NCBI RefSeq assembly: GCF_000612805.1
Contig: NZ_HG964403.1
Coordinates: 868,001 to 932,000 of the forward strand
Length of the DNA stretch: 64,000 nt
Reading direction: 5' to 3'
Origin: Bacillus ndiopicus
Lineage (GTDB): Bacteria > Bacillota > Bacilli > Bacillales_A > Planococcaceae
The notes beneath the pieces were generated by a model. That model was not told the origin of the DNA. It did not search any database and saw only the letters and a list, made by a program, of their open reading frames with translations. Shown here in pieces: positions 15,767-25,212 of this stretch. The position numbers were made by a program, and so were the translations under genes. Each line of letters opens with the position of its first letter. The first letter of the stretch is position 1.

Positions 15767-17800
15767 ATGAAAATTCGCGATATAGGGGTTTTAGCTGCGG
15801 TTATTTTAGTAGTAGCGATGCTCATTATCCCTCTACCTACGTGGTTGTTAAGCTTTCTAATTATTATTAATATTACGCTGGCTCTACTTGTGCTGTTAAC
15901 AGCTATGAATATGAAGGAAGCTTTGGATTTCTCCATTTTTCCATCCGTTATTTTATTACTGACATTATTCCGTTTAGGATTGAGTGTTTCTACGACACGA
16001 GCGATTTTAGCGAACGGTGATGCTGGTGATGTTGTTGAGACTTTTGGTAATTTCGTAACAGGTGGTAATGTTTTAGTTGGTTTAGTTATCTTCATGTTGT
16101 TAGTTGTTATTCAATTTATCGTTATTACAAAAGGGGCAGAGCGTGTAGCTGAGGTAGCAGCACGTTTCACATTAGACGCGATGCCTGGTAAGCAGATGAG
16201 TATCGATGCAGATTTAAATGCCGGTATTATTTCTGAAAAGGAAGCGCGTGAACGACGTGATAAAGTTGCAGGAGAATCGGACTTTTACGGAGCGATGGAC
16301 GGTGCCACGAAATTCGTAAAAGGGGATGCAATTGCCTCCATTATCATGGTATTTATTAACCTATTGTTTGGTATGATTATAGGGATTCTTAACTTAGGTT
16401 TAAGCTTTGGTGAAGCTGCAAATAGATTCTCGATATTAACTGTTGGTGATGGTCTTGTATCACAAATTCCAGCACTGTTAATTTCGACTGCAACAGGTAT
16501 TGTTGTAACACGTGCAGCATCAGATGGTAACTTAGGTGAGGATATTACAAAGCAGCTATTCGCACAGTCTAAATTACTTTATGTAGCAGGTGCTACAATC
16601 TTCTTACTTGGCTTATTCACGCCAATTCCATTCTGGATTACGATTCCGATTTCTGGTGCTTTAGCGATTGGCGCTTGGTTAATGGATCATAAAAAAGAAG
16701 AAAGCCCTGAAGAGTTGCTTGAACTAGAGGAAGAAGTGGCAACTGATACGATGAAAAGCCCTGAAAATGTTGTCAGTTTATTAAGTGTTGATCCAATCGA
16801 GTTTGAGTTTGGATATGGTTTAATACCACTTGTTGATGCTGCACAAGGGGGAGATTTATTAGACCGCGTTGTAATGATTCGCCGCCAATTAGCATTAGAA
16901 TTAGGTATTGTTATCCCTGTTGTGCGAATTCGTGATAATATACAATTACAACCAAATGAATATCGCATTAAAATTAAAGGCAATGAAATGGCTCGTGGCG
17001 AGCTTTTATTAGATCATTATTTAGCGATGAGTCCTGGCGATGATGACAGTATTGATGGTATTGATACAATTGAGCCATCCTTTGGTTTACCTGCAAAATG
17101 GATTACAGAGCAGGTGAAGGAAGAGGCAGAAATGCTTGGTTATACAGTTGTTGACCCACCAAGTGTTGTTTCAACGCACTTAACAGAAATGATTCGAGGA
17201 AATGCCTTCGAGTTGCTTGGACGTCAGGAAACGAAGCAATTAATTGATCATTTACGTGAAACACATGCTATTTTAGTAGATGAGCTGACACCTACTCCAT
17301 TATCAATTGGAGAGATTCAAAAGGTGCTTAGTAAATTGTTACGCGAAAATGTGTCAATTCGAAATTTACCAATTATTTTTGAAACATTAGCGGATTATTC
17401 AAAGCTTACAAGTGATACGGATGTTTTAACTGAATATGTAAGGCAAGCACTTGCAAGGCAAATTACGACGCAATACGTCAATGGTCAACCAGCACTTAAA
17501 GTAATTACTGTTTCAGCGAAAGTTGAAAAGTTAATTGCAGACAGTATTCAACAAACCGACCATGGCAATTATTTAGCTATGGATCCACATGATTCTCAGC
17601 TGGTGCTTGAAACGATTGCTAAGGAAGTAGAGCGAGTATCTTATATGGAACAATCCCCGTTAATTTTATGCTCACCAGGAGTGCGCATGTATTTACGTCA
17701 ATTAACGGAACGCTATTTCCCACAAATACCTATTTTAAGCTACAATGAGCTTGATGCAGCTGTGGAAATTCAAAGTGTTGGAGTGGTGAGTGTTGAATGA
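15767..17800 (+). CDS. flhA: Flagellar export protein FlhA
   Basis: FlhA forms the nonameric export ring that takes up proton-motive force and docks chaperone-substrate complexes. At 677 residues it matches B. subtilis. The N-terminal half holds about eight membrane spans. The conserved FHIPEP-type cytoplasmic loop contains FTLDAMPGKQMSIDADLNAG and EARERRDKVAGESDFYGAMDG. The C-terminal domain (from about residue 330) has the four-subdomain FlhA-C fold, with VVDPPSVVSTHLTE as a landmark. GCAGGAGGG precedes ATG 15767. The stop overlaps the flhF ATG. Confidence 0.98.
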   Translation: MKIRDIGVLAAVILVVAMLIIPLPTWLLSFLIIINITLALLVLLTAMNMKEALDFSIFPSVILLLTLFRLGLSVSTTRAILANGDAGDVVETFGNFVTGGNVLVGLVIFMLLVVIQFIVITKGAERVAEVAARFTLDAMPGKQMSIDADLNAGIISEKEARERRDKVAGESDFYGAMDGATKFVKGDAIASIIMVFINLLFGMIIGILNLGLSFGEAANRFSILTVGDGLVSQIPALLISTATGIVVTRAASDGNLGEDITKQLFAQSKLLYVAGATIFLLGLFTPIPFWITIPISGALAIGAWLMDHKKEESPEELLELEEEVATDTMKSPENVVSLLSVDPIEFEFGYGLIPLVDAAQGGDLLDRVVMIRRQLALELGIVIPVVRIRDNIQLQPNEYRIKIKGNEMARGELLLDHYLAMSPGDDDSIDGIDTIEPSFGLPAKWITEQVKEEAEMLGYTVVDPPSVVSTHLTEMIRGNAFELLGRQETKQLIDHLRETHAILVDELTPTPLSIGEIQKVLSKLLRENVSIRNLPIIFETLADYSKLTSDTDVLTEYVRQALARQITTQYVNGQPALKVITVSAKVEKLIADSIQQTDHGNYLAMDPHDSQLVLETIAKEVERVSYMEQSPLILCSPGVRMYLRQLTERYFPQIPILSYNELDAAVEIQSVGVVSVE

Positions 17801-18975
17801 AGATGAAAAAATATAATGCGCCATCGATAGCAGAAGCAATGAAGCTAATTCGTGCTGAATTAGGTGATGATGCAGTAATTTTAAATTCAAAAGTCGTAGT
17901 GAATAAAAAGTTTTTCGGCTTAGTAAAAAAGAAGAGCTTTGAAGTTGTAGCAGGTATTGATAAGGTGGATGCAAGACCCGCTTTTCCACCTTTACAAGAC
18001 TTGCAATCATTGAAGCCTATAATGCAAGCTGCAGCACCAACTGTAGTGAAAGAAGTAGAGCAAACAACTTCAAAAAAAGCGTCTATAGAAGAAGAGTCTG
18101 CAATGACAAGCGAATTAAAAAAAGAAATTGCAGATTTAAAATCAATTATGCAATCTTTACATCGACAATCCATTCAGTCAAAATACCCTGATGAACTCTT
18201 GCGCTTAATCGATTATTTGAAACAGCAGGAGCTGAATGAAGAGCTCATCACACAAATTAGTGATGAGCTTTTTGTTCATATAGAAAACATTGACACAATT
18301 GATTTTAATGATTTACAAGTGGCAACAGAGCGTATTTTGGAAAAGCAGTTAAGAGGAGTTGCAATAGGTGGCGTGTCGGATGACCGAAAATATATTAATG
18401 TACTTGGTCCTACTGGTGTAGGTAAAACGACAACGATTGCTAAAATGGCAGCAAGAGCCGTGTTAGAAAAGAAAAAGAAGGTCGGTTTTATTACGACTGA
18501 TACATATCGTATCGCAGCAATTGAACAGTTAAAAACTTATGCTGGCTTATTGCAAGTGCCAATTGAAATTGTTTACAGCTCTGAAGATTATAAAGCCGCA
18601 ATTGAGAAGTTTGCGCATTTAGATTTAGTGTTCATTGATACAGCAGGACGAAACTATAAAGAGGCCAGATATATTGAAGACTTACAACGCCTCATTGATT
18701 TCGGTGATGAAGTGCAAACATTTTTAGTGTTGTCATTAACATCGAAAGAACATGATTTAGATACAATAATTAAGCAGTTTAACCAAATTCATGTCGAAAA
18801 ATTCATTTTTACGAAGCTAGATGAAACAAATTCTATTGGCACAATGTTCAATTTAATGATTAAATATAAGAAAGGACTTGCTTACTATACAAATGGGCAA
18901 GAAGTACCAGAGGATATAGAAGAACCAAGTCTAGAAAAATTATTTAAGTTGTTCTTTCAAGGAGAATTTAAATGA
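17797..18975 (+). CDS. flhF: Flagellar SRP-like GTPase FlhF
   Basis: FlhF is an SRP-family GTPase that sets flagellar position and number together with FlhG. The 392-residue protein has a basic N-terminal B domain and a less conserved linker (about residues 75-140, Lys/Glu-rich). The NG domain follows, with the P-loop GPTGVGKTT at about 204-212. Further G motifs are TTDTYRIAAIEQLKTYA, FIDTAGRNYKE and FTKLDET. It is about 25 residues longer than B. subtilis FlhF as I recall it, mostly in the linker. ATG 17797 overlaps the flhA stop; ATG 17803 is an alternative. Confidence 0.96.
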   Translation: MKMKKYNAPSIAEAMKLIRAELGDDAVILNSKVVVNKKFFGLVKKKSFEVVAGIDKVDARPAFPPLQDLQSLKPIMQAAAPTVVKEVEQTTSKKASIEEESAMTSELKKEIADLKSIMQSLHRQSIQSKYPDELLRLIDYLKQQELNEELITQISDELFVHIENIDTIDFNDLQVATERILEKQLRGVAIGGVSDDRKYINVLGPTGVGKTTTIAKMAARAVLEKKKKVGFITTDTYRIAAIEQLKTYAGLLQVPIEIVYSSEDYKAAIEKFAHLDLVFIDTAGRNYKEARYIEDLQRLIDFGDEVQTFLVLSLTSKEHDLDTIIKQFNQIHVEKFIFTKLDETNSIGTMFNLMIKYKKGLAYYTNGQEVPEDIEEPSLEKLFKLFFQGEFK

Positions 18976-19844
18976 GAGATCAAGCTGAAATTTTACGAAT
19001 GAAAATGTTGGAAAGCCAAGGTGCCTTAGGAAAATCACTAGCGATAGTAAGCGGTAAAGGCGGTGTTGGAAAAAGTAATTTTACAACGAATTTTGCCGCG
19101 CTATTAGCGACAGAAGGGAAAAATGTCGTCATTTTAGATATGGATATTGGTATGGGAAACATTCATATTCTTTTTGGTAAAACGACAGAATATAGTTTAC
19201 AAGATTACTTGCAAGGTAATGTGACACTTGAGCAAGTGATGTTTGAAGGACCAAATGGTGTTCGTTATATTTCTGGTGGCTCAGGTATGTCTGCATTGGT
19301 TGAATGGTCTGATTCTATGTTTGAGGCACTTATTTCTGCCTTTAGACAGCTTCAACAATCATTTGATTATATATTATTCGATATGGGTGCTGGTGCAACG
19401 AATTGGTCACTTGATTTATTAACATCAATAGATGAAATTATCGTTATTTCTACAGCAGAGCCAACAGCTATTATGGACGCCTATTCGATGATGAAGTTTA
19501 TTCATCTAAAGGACAGCGAAAAAACATTTTATTTATTATGTAATCGCGTAATGTCAAAAGAAGAAGGGCAAGAGACGTTAGGACGTCTAAATGGAGCCAT
19601 GCAAAAATTTATGTCCAAAGAAATAATACCGCTTGGTTCATTGCCAGAAGACCCTGTAGTAAGGAAGGCCGTAAGGGAGCAAGTACCATTTACTATTTTG
19701 TATCCAAATGCGCCAATTTCTAAAACGATGCAACAAATTGTACAACGTTTTTTACAAGAAACAACCGATGAAATACATGCACCGAAACATTCGAATAATT
19801 TTTTAACTAAACTAAGAAGTATTTTTTCGAAAGGGCGTGATTAG
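18972..19844 (+). CDS. flhG: Flagellum site-determining ATPase FlhG (YlxH)
   Basis: FlhG is a MinD-like ATPase that controls flagellum number by stimulating FlhF and contacting C-ring parts. The 290-residue protein has a deviant Walker A motif GKGGVGKSN at about residues 27-35, and the MinD blocks VVILDMDIGMGNIHILFG and YILFDMGAGA. An N-terminal extension (DQAEILRMKM) matches the known FlhF-activating peptide region. A basic amphipathic C-terminal stretch (NNFLTKLRSIFSKGRD) resembles a membrane-targeting helix. The ATG overlaps the flhF stop codon. Confidence 0.96.
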   Translation: MRDQAEILRMKMLESQGALGKSLAIVSGKGGVGKSNFTTNFAALLATEGKNVVILDMDIGMGNIHILFGKTTEYSLQDYLQGNVTLEQVMFEGPNGVRYISGGSGMSALVEWSDSMFEALISAFRQLQQSFDYILFDMGAGATNWSLDLLTSIDEIIVISTAEPTAIMDAYSMMKFIHLKDSEKTFYLLCNRVMSKEEGQETLGRLNGAMQKFMSKEIIPLGSLPEDPVVRKAVREQVPFTILYPNAPISKTMQQIVQRFLQETTDEIHAPKHSNNFLTKLRSIFSKGRD

Positions 19845-20972
19845 TTGAGATTCTCAAGTAAGAAAAAGTTGCTTATCGTAGATGACTCAGCTTTTATGAG
19901 AAAGTTAGTTGGCGACTTTTTTGATGGTAACTTAAATATTGAAGTGGTGGGAACAGCACGCAATGGAAAAGATGCGATTGAAAAAATACAACAACTACAA
20001 CCAAATGTTGTCACGATGGATGTAGAGATGCCCGAAATGAATGGGCTAGATGCATTAAAAGAAATTATGAGTACATGTCCTGTTCCAGTAGTTATGCTAT
20101 CAAGCACAACGAAACAAGGTACGGAAAATACACTAACAGCGATGGAGTATGGTGCTGTAGATTTTGTTGCAAAAACTAGTGGTACTATTTCTCTTGATTT
20201 ACATAAAATTAAAGAGGAGTTAGTTCAGAAAGTAGAGGCGGCTGCAAATATCTCTATTGCAAAACTAAAAAGACCGTTAGAAATGACGCGAAAAATAGAA
20301 CCACTCAAAGTGGAAAGGTCTTTTAATAATCCACAAATAAAAAAGCAGCAACCAGTAGCACAGATTACCCCAAATAAAAAAGAGTGGAGCAAAGCGTCTA
20401 AAAAAGTTATTTTAATTGGTACTTCCACAGGAGGACCCCGTGCATTGCAAGAAGTGATTACGAAAATTCCTGCTAACGTTAATGCGCCAATTTTAGTTGT
20501 GCAACATATGCCAGCAGGTTTTACTAAATCTTTAGCAAATCGCTTAGATCAATTAAGTAATATTCATGTAAAAGAAGCAGAGCAAGGCGATGTTTTAAAA
20601 GATGGTGTTGCATATATCGCGCCTGGAGGCTACCATTTAAAGCTTCGAAAAATAGGAACATCTTATGGTATCGTTCTAGATCAAACGGAGCCACCAAGGT
20701 CTGGGCATCGTCCATCAGTAGATGTGATGTTTGAAGATGTTAGTAACTGTAATGATATGGATAAAATTGCAGTCATTATGACAGGTATGGGGCAAGACGG
20801 TGCGAATGGTTTAAAAGCATTGAAGAGATCAGGTAATGTAAGAGCGATTGCTGAATCGGCAGATACGTGTATCGTATATGGTATGCCAAAAGCAGCAGTA
20901 GAAACGCAGCTTGTTGATGATGTGGTAGACGTAGATCATATCGCACAAACAATTATGAAATATATGTATTAA
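19845..20972 (+). CDS. cheB: Chemotaxis methylesterase CheB
   Basis: CheB removes methyl groups from chemoreceptors and deamidates some receptor glutamines during adaptation. The N-terminal receiver domain has D13-D14, phospho-acceptor D59 in VTMDVEMPEMNG and an FVAKTSG motif. A linker of about residues 125-180 joins the methylesterase domain. That domain shows the catalytic Ser in IGTSTGGPRAL, His in VVQHMP and Asp in MTGMGQDG. The start is TTG 19845, immediately after the flhG stop codon. No strong ribosome binding site is visible, so translation may depend on coupling. Confidence 0.95.
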   Translation: MRFSSKKKLLIVDDSAFMRKLVGDFFDGNLNIEVVGTARNGKDAIEKIQQLQPNVVTMDVEMPEMNGLDALKEIMSTCPVPVVMLSSTTKQGTENTLTAMEYGAVDFVAKTSGTISLDLHKIKEELVQKVEAAANISIAKLKRPLEMTRKIEPLKVERSFNNPQIKKQQPVAQITPNKKEWSKASKKVILIGTSTGGPRALQEVITKIPANVNAPILVVQHMPAGFTKSLANRLDQLSNIHVKEAEQGDVLKDGVAYIAPGGYHLKLRKIGTSYGIVLDQTEPPRSGHRPSVDVMFEDVSNCNDMDKIAVIMTGMGQDGANGLKALKRSGNVRAIAESADTCIVYGMPKAAVETQLVDDVVDVDHIAQTIMKYMY

Positions 20973-20986
20973 AGGGGTGCCTTCAT

Positions 20987-23038
20987 ATGGAAGTGAATCA
21001 ATATTTAGAAATGTTCATCGAAGAAAGTAAAGAACATTTGCAGGCGTGCAGTGAGCATTTATTAGAACTAGAAAAAAATCCAGAAGATTTATCGATTGTT
21101 AATGAGATTTTTCGTTCTGCACATACGTTGAAAGGCATGTCTGCGACGATGGGCTTCGAGGATTTAGCGGATTTAACACATAAAATGGAAAATGTTTTAG
21201 ATGCGATTCGCAATGAAAAAATTCAAGTAACGCCAGAGATTTTAGATGTAGTTTTTGAATCTGTTGACCATCTTGAGGAAATGGTGATGGATATTGCGGA
21301 GGGCGGAGACGGTAAACGTGACGTACAAGCTACAGTTGAGCAATTAAAACGCATTGAAGCAGGAGAAGAAGTAGTAAAAGTAATGGAAGCAGCTAAAGAA
21401 ATAGCTGCGACAACTGTTCAACAGGAATCACAATTAATATATGATGATTTTGAAAAAACTGTATTAGCACAATCAGTAGAGCAAGGTCATTTTGCATACG
21501 AGATTTCTGTAACATTACGTGAAGATTGCTTATTAAAAGCAGCACGTGTTTTCATGGTTTTTGAGATTTTGGAGAAAAACGGAGATGTTATTAAATCCGT
21601 TCCAGCTGTTGACCGTTTAGAGGAAGAGCAATTTGATCAAACATTCCACATTGCGTTTATTTCAAAGGAACAAGCTGATGATTTACAAAAGAAATTAATG
21701 AAAGTGTCTGAAGTTGAGGAAGTCCTAGTAATACCTTTAGAAAACAATGTTTTAAAGTTAGATAAAAAGGTAGAAACAGTTGAGGAAGTACCACAGCAGC
21801 CACAACAAGAAGTAGTAAAAGCGGTTGTAGAGCCAGTAGCAACAAATAATAAAGCACAATCACCTAATAATAAATCAGGTCATGTTTCTAACAAAATGAT
21901 TCGCGTTAATATCGAGCGTCTCGATATTTTAATGAATCTGTTTGAGGAGCTTGTAATCGATCGAGGACGTTTGCAATCTATTTCGGCTGAAGTTAATCAT
22001 CAAGAGTTAAATGAAACAGTAGAGCGTATGAGCCGTGTTATGGGCGATTTACAAAACATTGTATTAACAATGCGTATGGTACAGGTTGAAACTGTATTTA
22101 ACCGTTTCCCGAAAATGGTACGCCAATTGTCGCGTGATTTAAATAAAAAAATTAATTTAGAAATTATCGGTGCAGAAACGGAATTAGACCGCACAGTTAT
22201 TGATGAAATTGGCGATCCACTTGTACACTTAATTCGCAACTCTCTTGACCATGGTATCGAAAGTCCAGAGGTTCGCTTGGCAAAAGGAAAGCCAGAGGAA
22301 GGTACTGTACAGTTACGTGCTTTCCATAGTGGAAACTATGTATTTATTGAAATTGAAGATGATGGTGCAGGTATTAATCGTGAGAAGGTTTTAGCAAAAG
22401 CTATTTCTAAAGGTGTTGTTACAACAGAAACAGCTAAAACATTATCTGATAAACAAATAAATGAGCTTATATTAGCTTCTGGTTTCTCAACAGCAGATGT
22501 TATTTCTGACATTTCAGGTCGTGGTGTGGGACTTGATGTTGTAAAAACAACGATTGAGTCATTAGGTGGTAATATTTCGATTGATTCTACTGAAGGCGTT
22601 GGTTCAACATTCTCAATTCAATTACCTTTAACATTATCGATTATTTCTGTAATGCTTGTAGAAATCGAAAAAGAAATTTATGCAATTCCTTTATCATCAA
22701 TTATTGAAACTTCGATTATTCGCCATTCAGAAATATTAAATGCTCATAATCAAAAAGTAATTGATTTCCGTGGCAAAGTAGTACCGCTTGTGTTCTTAGA
22801 TGAGATTTTTGAAGTACCTCGTTCGGAATCACAGGATGACGAATTCTACTCAGTAGTAATCGTACGTAAAGGTGAAAAACTTGCTGGTTTAGTTGTTGAT
22901 TCCTTTATCGGACAACAAGAAATTGTTTTAAAATCTTTAGGGAATTACTTAACGAATATTTTTGCAATTTCAGGTGCAACAATTTTAGGAAACGGAAAAG
23001 TAGCATTAATTGTTGATTGTAATGCGCTAATGAAGTGA
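20987..23038 (+). CDS. cheA: Chemotaxis histidine kinase CheA
   Basis: CheA is the receptor-coupled kinase that phosphorylates CheY and CheB. The 683-residue protein has all five domains. The HPt domain carries phosphorylated H46 in RSAHTLKGMSATMGF. A CheY/CheB-binding domain spans about residues 155-260. After a Pro/Gln-rich linker comes the dimerisation domain, then the ATPase domain with the N box (LIRNSLDHGIE), DDGAG and GRGVGLDVVK. The C-terminal CheW-like domain starts at about residue 540. It starts 15 bases after cheB with AAAGGGGTG upstream. Confidence 0.98.
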   Translation: MEVNQYLEMFIEESKEHLQACSEHLLELEKNPEDLSIVNEIFRSAHTLKGMSATMGFEDLADLTHKMENVLDAIRNEKIQVTPEILDVVFESVDHLEEMVMDIAEGGDGKRDVQATVEQLKRIEAGEEVVKVMEAAKEIAATTVQQESQLIYDDFEKTVLAQSVEQGHFAYEISVTLREDCLLKAARVFMVFEILEKNGDVIKSVPAVDRLEEEQFDQTFHIAFISKEQADDLQKKLMKVSEVEEVLVIPLENNVLKLDKKVETVEEVPQQPQQEVVKAVVEPVATNNKAQSPNNKSGHVSNKMIRVNIERLDILMNLFEELVIDRGRLQSISAEVNHQELNETVERMSRVMGDLQNIVLTMRMVQVETVFNRFPKMVRQLSRDLNKKINLEIIGAETELDRTVIDEIGDPLVHLIRNSLDHGIESPEVRLAKGKPEEGTVQLRAFHSGNYVFIEIEDDGAGINREKVLAKAISKGVVTTETAKTLSDKQINELILASGFSTADVISDISGRGVGLDVVKTTIESLGGNISIDSTEGVGSTFSIQLPLTLSIISVMLVEIEKEIYAIPLSSIIETSIIRHSEILNAHNQKVIDFRGKVVPLVFLDEIFEVPRSESQDDEFYSVVIVRKGEKLAGLVVDSFIGQQEIVLKSLGNYLTNIFAISGATILGNGKVALIVDCNALMK

Positions 23039-23062
23039 TAAGGATAAGAAGAGGTGTAAACT

Positions 23063-23509
23063 ATGACAAGTGCTGTTGAACAAGAATATATTAAAGTAAT
23101 TGTTTTTCAATTAGCAGATAAAGAGTATGCAATTCCTGTATCACATGTTCAAGGAATTGAGAAATTAATGCATATTACGCGTGTACCTAAAACGCCACCT
23201 TTTGTAAAAGGAGTTATTAACTTGCGCGGAGTGGTAACACCAATTATTGATTTGCGCGAACGCTTTAATTTACCGATTGTAGGTGAGGAAGATGCGGCAC
23301 GTATCATTATAATTACGTTAGAAGATATGGAAGTAGGCTTTGTTGTTGATTCAGCAAATGACGTATTAGATATTGCAGCAGATTCTATTGAACAGCAACC
23401 TGAAGTTGTCGGTTCCTTAGAAGAGGAATTTATTTCAGGTGTTGCAAAGCTGGACAATCGTTTATTAATTTTATTACATTTAGACAAAGTATTAAATCCA
23501 TTAAGCTAA
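23063..23509 (+). CDS. cheW: Chemotaxis coupling protein CheW
   Basis: CheW bridges chemoreceptors and CheA in the signalling array. The 148-residue protein is a single CheW domain. Characteristic blocks are EYAIPVSHVQGIEKLMHITRVP, then PPFVKGVINLRGVVTPIIDL and VGFVVDSANDVLDI. AGAAGAGGTG precedes the ATG. It is separated from cheC by 56 bases holding a strong hairpin. Confidence 0.97.
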   Translation: MTSAVEQEYIKVIVFQLADKEYAIPVSHVQGIEKLMHITRVPKTPPFVKGVINLRGVVTPIIDLRERFNLPIVGEEDAARIIIITLEDMEVGFVVDSANDVLDIAADSIEQQPEVVGSLEEEFISGVAKLDNRLLILLHLDKVLNPLS

Positions 23510-23515
23510 AATGAT

Positions 23516-23545
23516 GCTTCTAAATAGCCACGGCTGTTTAGAAGC
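23516..23545. repeat. Hairpin without T run between cheW and cheC
   Basis: GCTTCTAAATAGCC (23516-23529) and GGCTGTTTAGAAGC (23532-23545) form a near-perfect 14-bp stem with one G-U type step and a two-base loop. It resembles the GGCTGTTTAGAAA terminator family seen at 25105 and 37499, but TATTAAAG follows instead of a T run. It may act as an mRNA processing or stability barrier between cheA-cheW and cheC-cheD. Confidence 0.6.
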
Positions 23546-23565
23546 TATTAAAGTAGGGATATGAG

Positions 23566-24198
23566 ATGAATTTTAATCAGAAAATTACTTCGCTACATTT
23601 AGATGTATTAAAGGAAATCGGTAATATTGGTGCTGCGCATGCAGCAACCGCTCTATCAGATTTATTAAGTAAAAAAATTGATATGCAAGTACCTAAAGTT
23701 GAAATGGTAACCTTTGACCATATGATGGAGCTAGCAGGAGGCTCAGAAACGGTTGTAGTTGGTGTTTTTTTAAGAATAGAAGGGGATATTGAGGGAAGCA
23801 TGTTTTTCATCTTACCGATTGAACAGGCAAACCGCTTTATTCGTCGTTTAATTCATGATGATGCATTTGATTTTTATAAGGCACCGGTATCAGAGCTAGC
23901 GTTGTCGGCGATGCAGGAAATGGGAAATATTTTATCAGGCTCTTATTTATCTGCATTATCAGATTTTACGAAACTAAAAATATATCCGACTGTACCGGGG
24001 TTAAGTGTTGACATGTTTGGTGCTATCATTAGTACAGGATTAATTGAATTATCTCAAGTAAGCGATCATGTTATCGTTATTAACACATCCATTTTTGAAG
24101 AAGATATTGCTGTTTCCGAAGCTGTACATGGACATTTCTTTTTGTTACCAGACCCAGATTCGTTTGCAACAATTTTCAAAGTGCTAGGTGTATCATAG
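23566..24198 (+). CDS. cheC: CheY-P phosphatase CheC
   Basis: CheC dephosphorylates CheY-P and partners with CheD in the Gram-positive adaptation loop. The 210-residue protein has the two conserved phosphatase helices, LKEIGNIGAAHAATALS (about residues 15-31) and AMQEMGNILSGSYLSALSD (about 116-134). They supply paired Glu/Asn catalytic residues. The start codon follows AGTAGGGATATGAG. The cheD ATG begins directly after the cheC stop. Confidence 0.97.
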   Translation: MNFNQKITSLHLDVLKEIGNIGAAHAATALSDLLSKKIDMQVPKVEMVTFDHMMELAGGSETVVVGVFLRIEGDIEGSMFFILPIEQANRFIRRLIHDDAFDFYKAPVSELALSAMQEMGNILSGSYLSALSDFTKLKIYPTVPGLSVDMFGAIISTGLIELSQVSDHVIVINTSIFEEDIAVSEAVHGHFFLLPDPDSFATIFKVLGVS

Positions 24199-24696
24199 AT
24201 GATTGTATCTAACACAATTGTTAAAGTTGGTATTGCACAAATGGATGTAGTAAAAGCTCCTAACACAATTCGCACATCAGGCTTAGGATCCTGTGTTGGT
24301 GTTGTAATTTATGACGAAACAAAACAAATCGCCGGTTTAATTCATGTAATGCTTCCTGATTCGAGTTTAGGTAAAGTAGATGCAACAAATGTAGCAAAAT
24401 TTGCTGATACGGGTATTAAAGCGTTATTAGATTTATTAAAAGCTGAAGGTGTCCAAACATTTAAGCTAAAAGCTAAAATTGCAGGCGGTGCACAAATGTT
24501 CCAATTCACGTCTGATAAAAGCTCGATGCGCATTGGACCACGTAATGTAGAAGCTGTAAAAAATGAGCTAAACAAATATAAAATACCTCTTATTTCAGAG
24601 GACACAGGCGGAAACAGTGGTCGAACTATTGAATTTAATCCTGCTACTAGTAAGCTAAATATTCGTACAGTGAACCGAGGGGTGAGTGAAATATAA
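24199..24696 (+). CDS. cheD: Chemoreceptor glutamine deamidase CheD
   Basis: CheD deamidates receptor glutamines and is bound by CheC, stimulating its phosphatase activity. The 165-residue protein shows the catalytic Cys in TSGLGSCVGVVIYD, the His block AGLIHVMLPDS, and the AKIAGGAQMF and GGNSGRTIEFNP motifs of the family. It abuts cheC with no gap and its stop overlaps the ATG of a small membrane protein gene. Confidence 0.97.
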   Translation: MIVSNTIVKVGIAQMDVVKAPNTIRTSGLGSCVGVVIYDETKQIAGLIHVMLPDSSLGKVDATNVAKFADTGIKALLDLLKAEGVQTFKLKAKIAGGAQMFQFTSDKSSMRIGPRNVEAVKNELNKYKIPLISEDTGGNSGRTIEFNPATSKLNIRTVNRGVSEI

Positions 24697-25073
24697 TGCT
24701 TGGTTCAATTTTAATTAATTGTTGGATTGCATTAATTAGTTTTACAGCTTATTTCATATATGCGATTCGAAATCCATTTGCAATGCCTATCTCAACGATT
24801 TTAATGTCGCTAGGTATTGCAGCGATTGCTTTTATAGTCGCATTTCCATTACGCTATGTTTTGGGCTATATTTTTTATACACCAGAAGAAATTGTATTTA
24901 GTGATGACAATGTCGAGGTTGGCGAAACCCCCTCTCCAGCGCAGCAACCATTTGTTCAACAAAACACTACATCAACAGTTGAATTTGCTGATGAAAGTGC
25001 AGAGGATGTTGCGCAAGTTGTGCGTACGATGATGCATAGAGATGATGAATTGGTAAGTAACCATTCTTCTTAA
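24696..25073 (+). CDS. Unknown two-span membrane protein after cheD
   Basis: I do not recognise this 125-residue protein. Two hydrophobic spans are visible (about residues 4-24, SILINCWIALISFTAYFIYAI, and 32-60). They are separated by a short RNPFAMP loop. A hydrophilic C-terminal half follows, acidic and Gln/Pro/Thr-rich, ending with a possible helix AEDVAQVVRTMMHRDDELV. Its ATG overlaps the cheD stop codon, so it is co-translated with the chemotaxis genes. B. subtilis, as I recall it, has no gene here. A terminator follows 31 bases after the stop. Confidence 0.8.
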   Translation: MLGSILINCWIALISFTAYFIYAIRNPFAMPISTILMSLGIAAIAFIVAFPLRYVLGYIFYTPEEIVFSDDNVEVGETPSPAQQPFVQQNTTSTVEFADESAEDVAQVVRTMMHRDDELVSNHSS

Positions 25074-25104
25074 AACTAAATCATAATATGTTTTGTAAGA
25101 TACA

Positions 25105-25148
25105 GGGCTGTTTAGAAAGATTGGAGACTTTCTGAACGGTTCTTTTTT
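25105..25148 (+). terminator. Terminator before sigD
   Basis: GGGCTGTTTAGAAAG (25105-25119) pairs with CTTTCTGAACGGTTC (25128-25142), using some G-U pairs, and is followed by six T (25143-25148). It would end much of the fla/che transcription ahead of sigD. Confidence 0.8.
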
Positions 25149-25170
25149 ATAGGAAAGTATCCAACGTACA

Positions 25171-25200
25171 TATGAAAAATATGCATAAATTTGTTATAAT
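25171..25200 (+). promoter_or_regulatory. Possible promoter upstream of sigD
   Basis: TATAAT at 25195-25200 is a perfect sigma-A -10 box. The only -35 candidate at reasonable distance is TATGAA (25171-25176, 18-base spacer), which is weak. It lies between the terminator and the repeat before sigD, so it could give sigD separate transcription. Inferred from sequence only. Confidence 0.35.
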
Positions 25201-25212
25201 AATTTTAATAAT

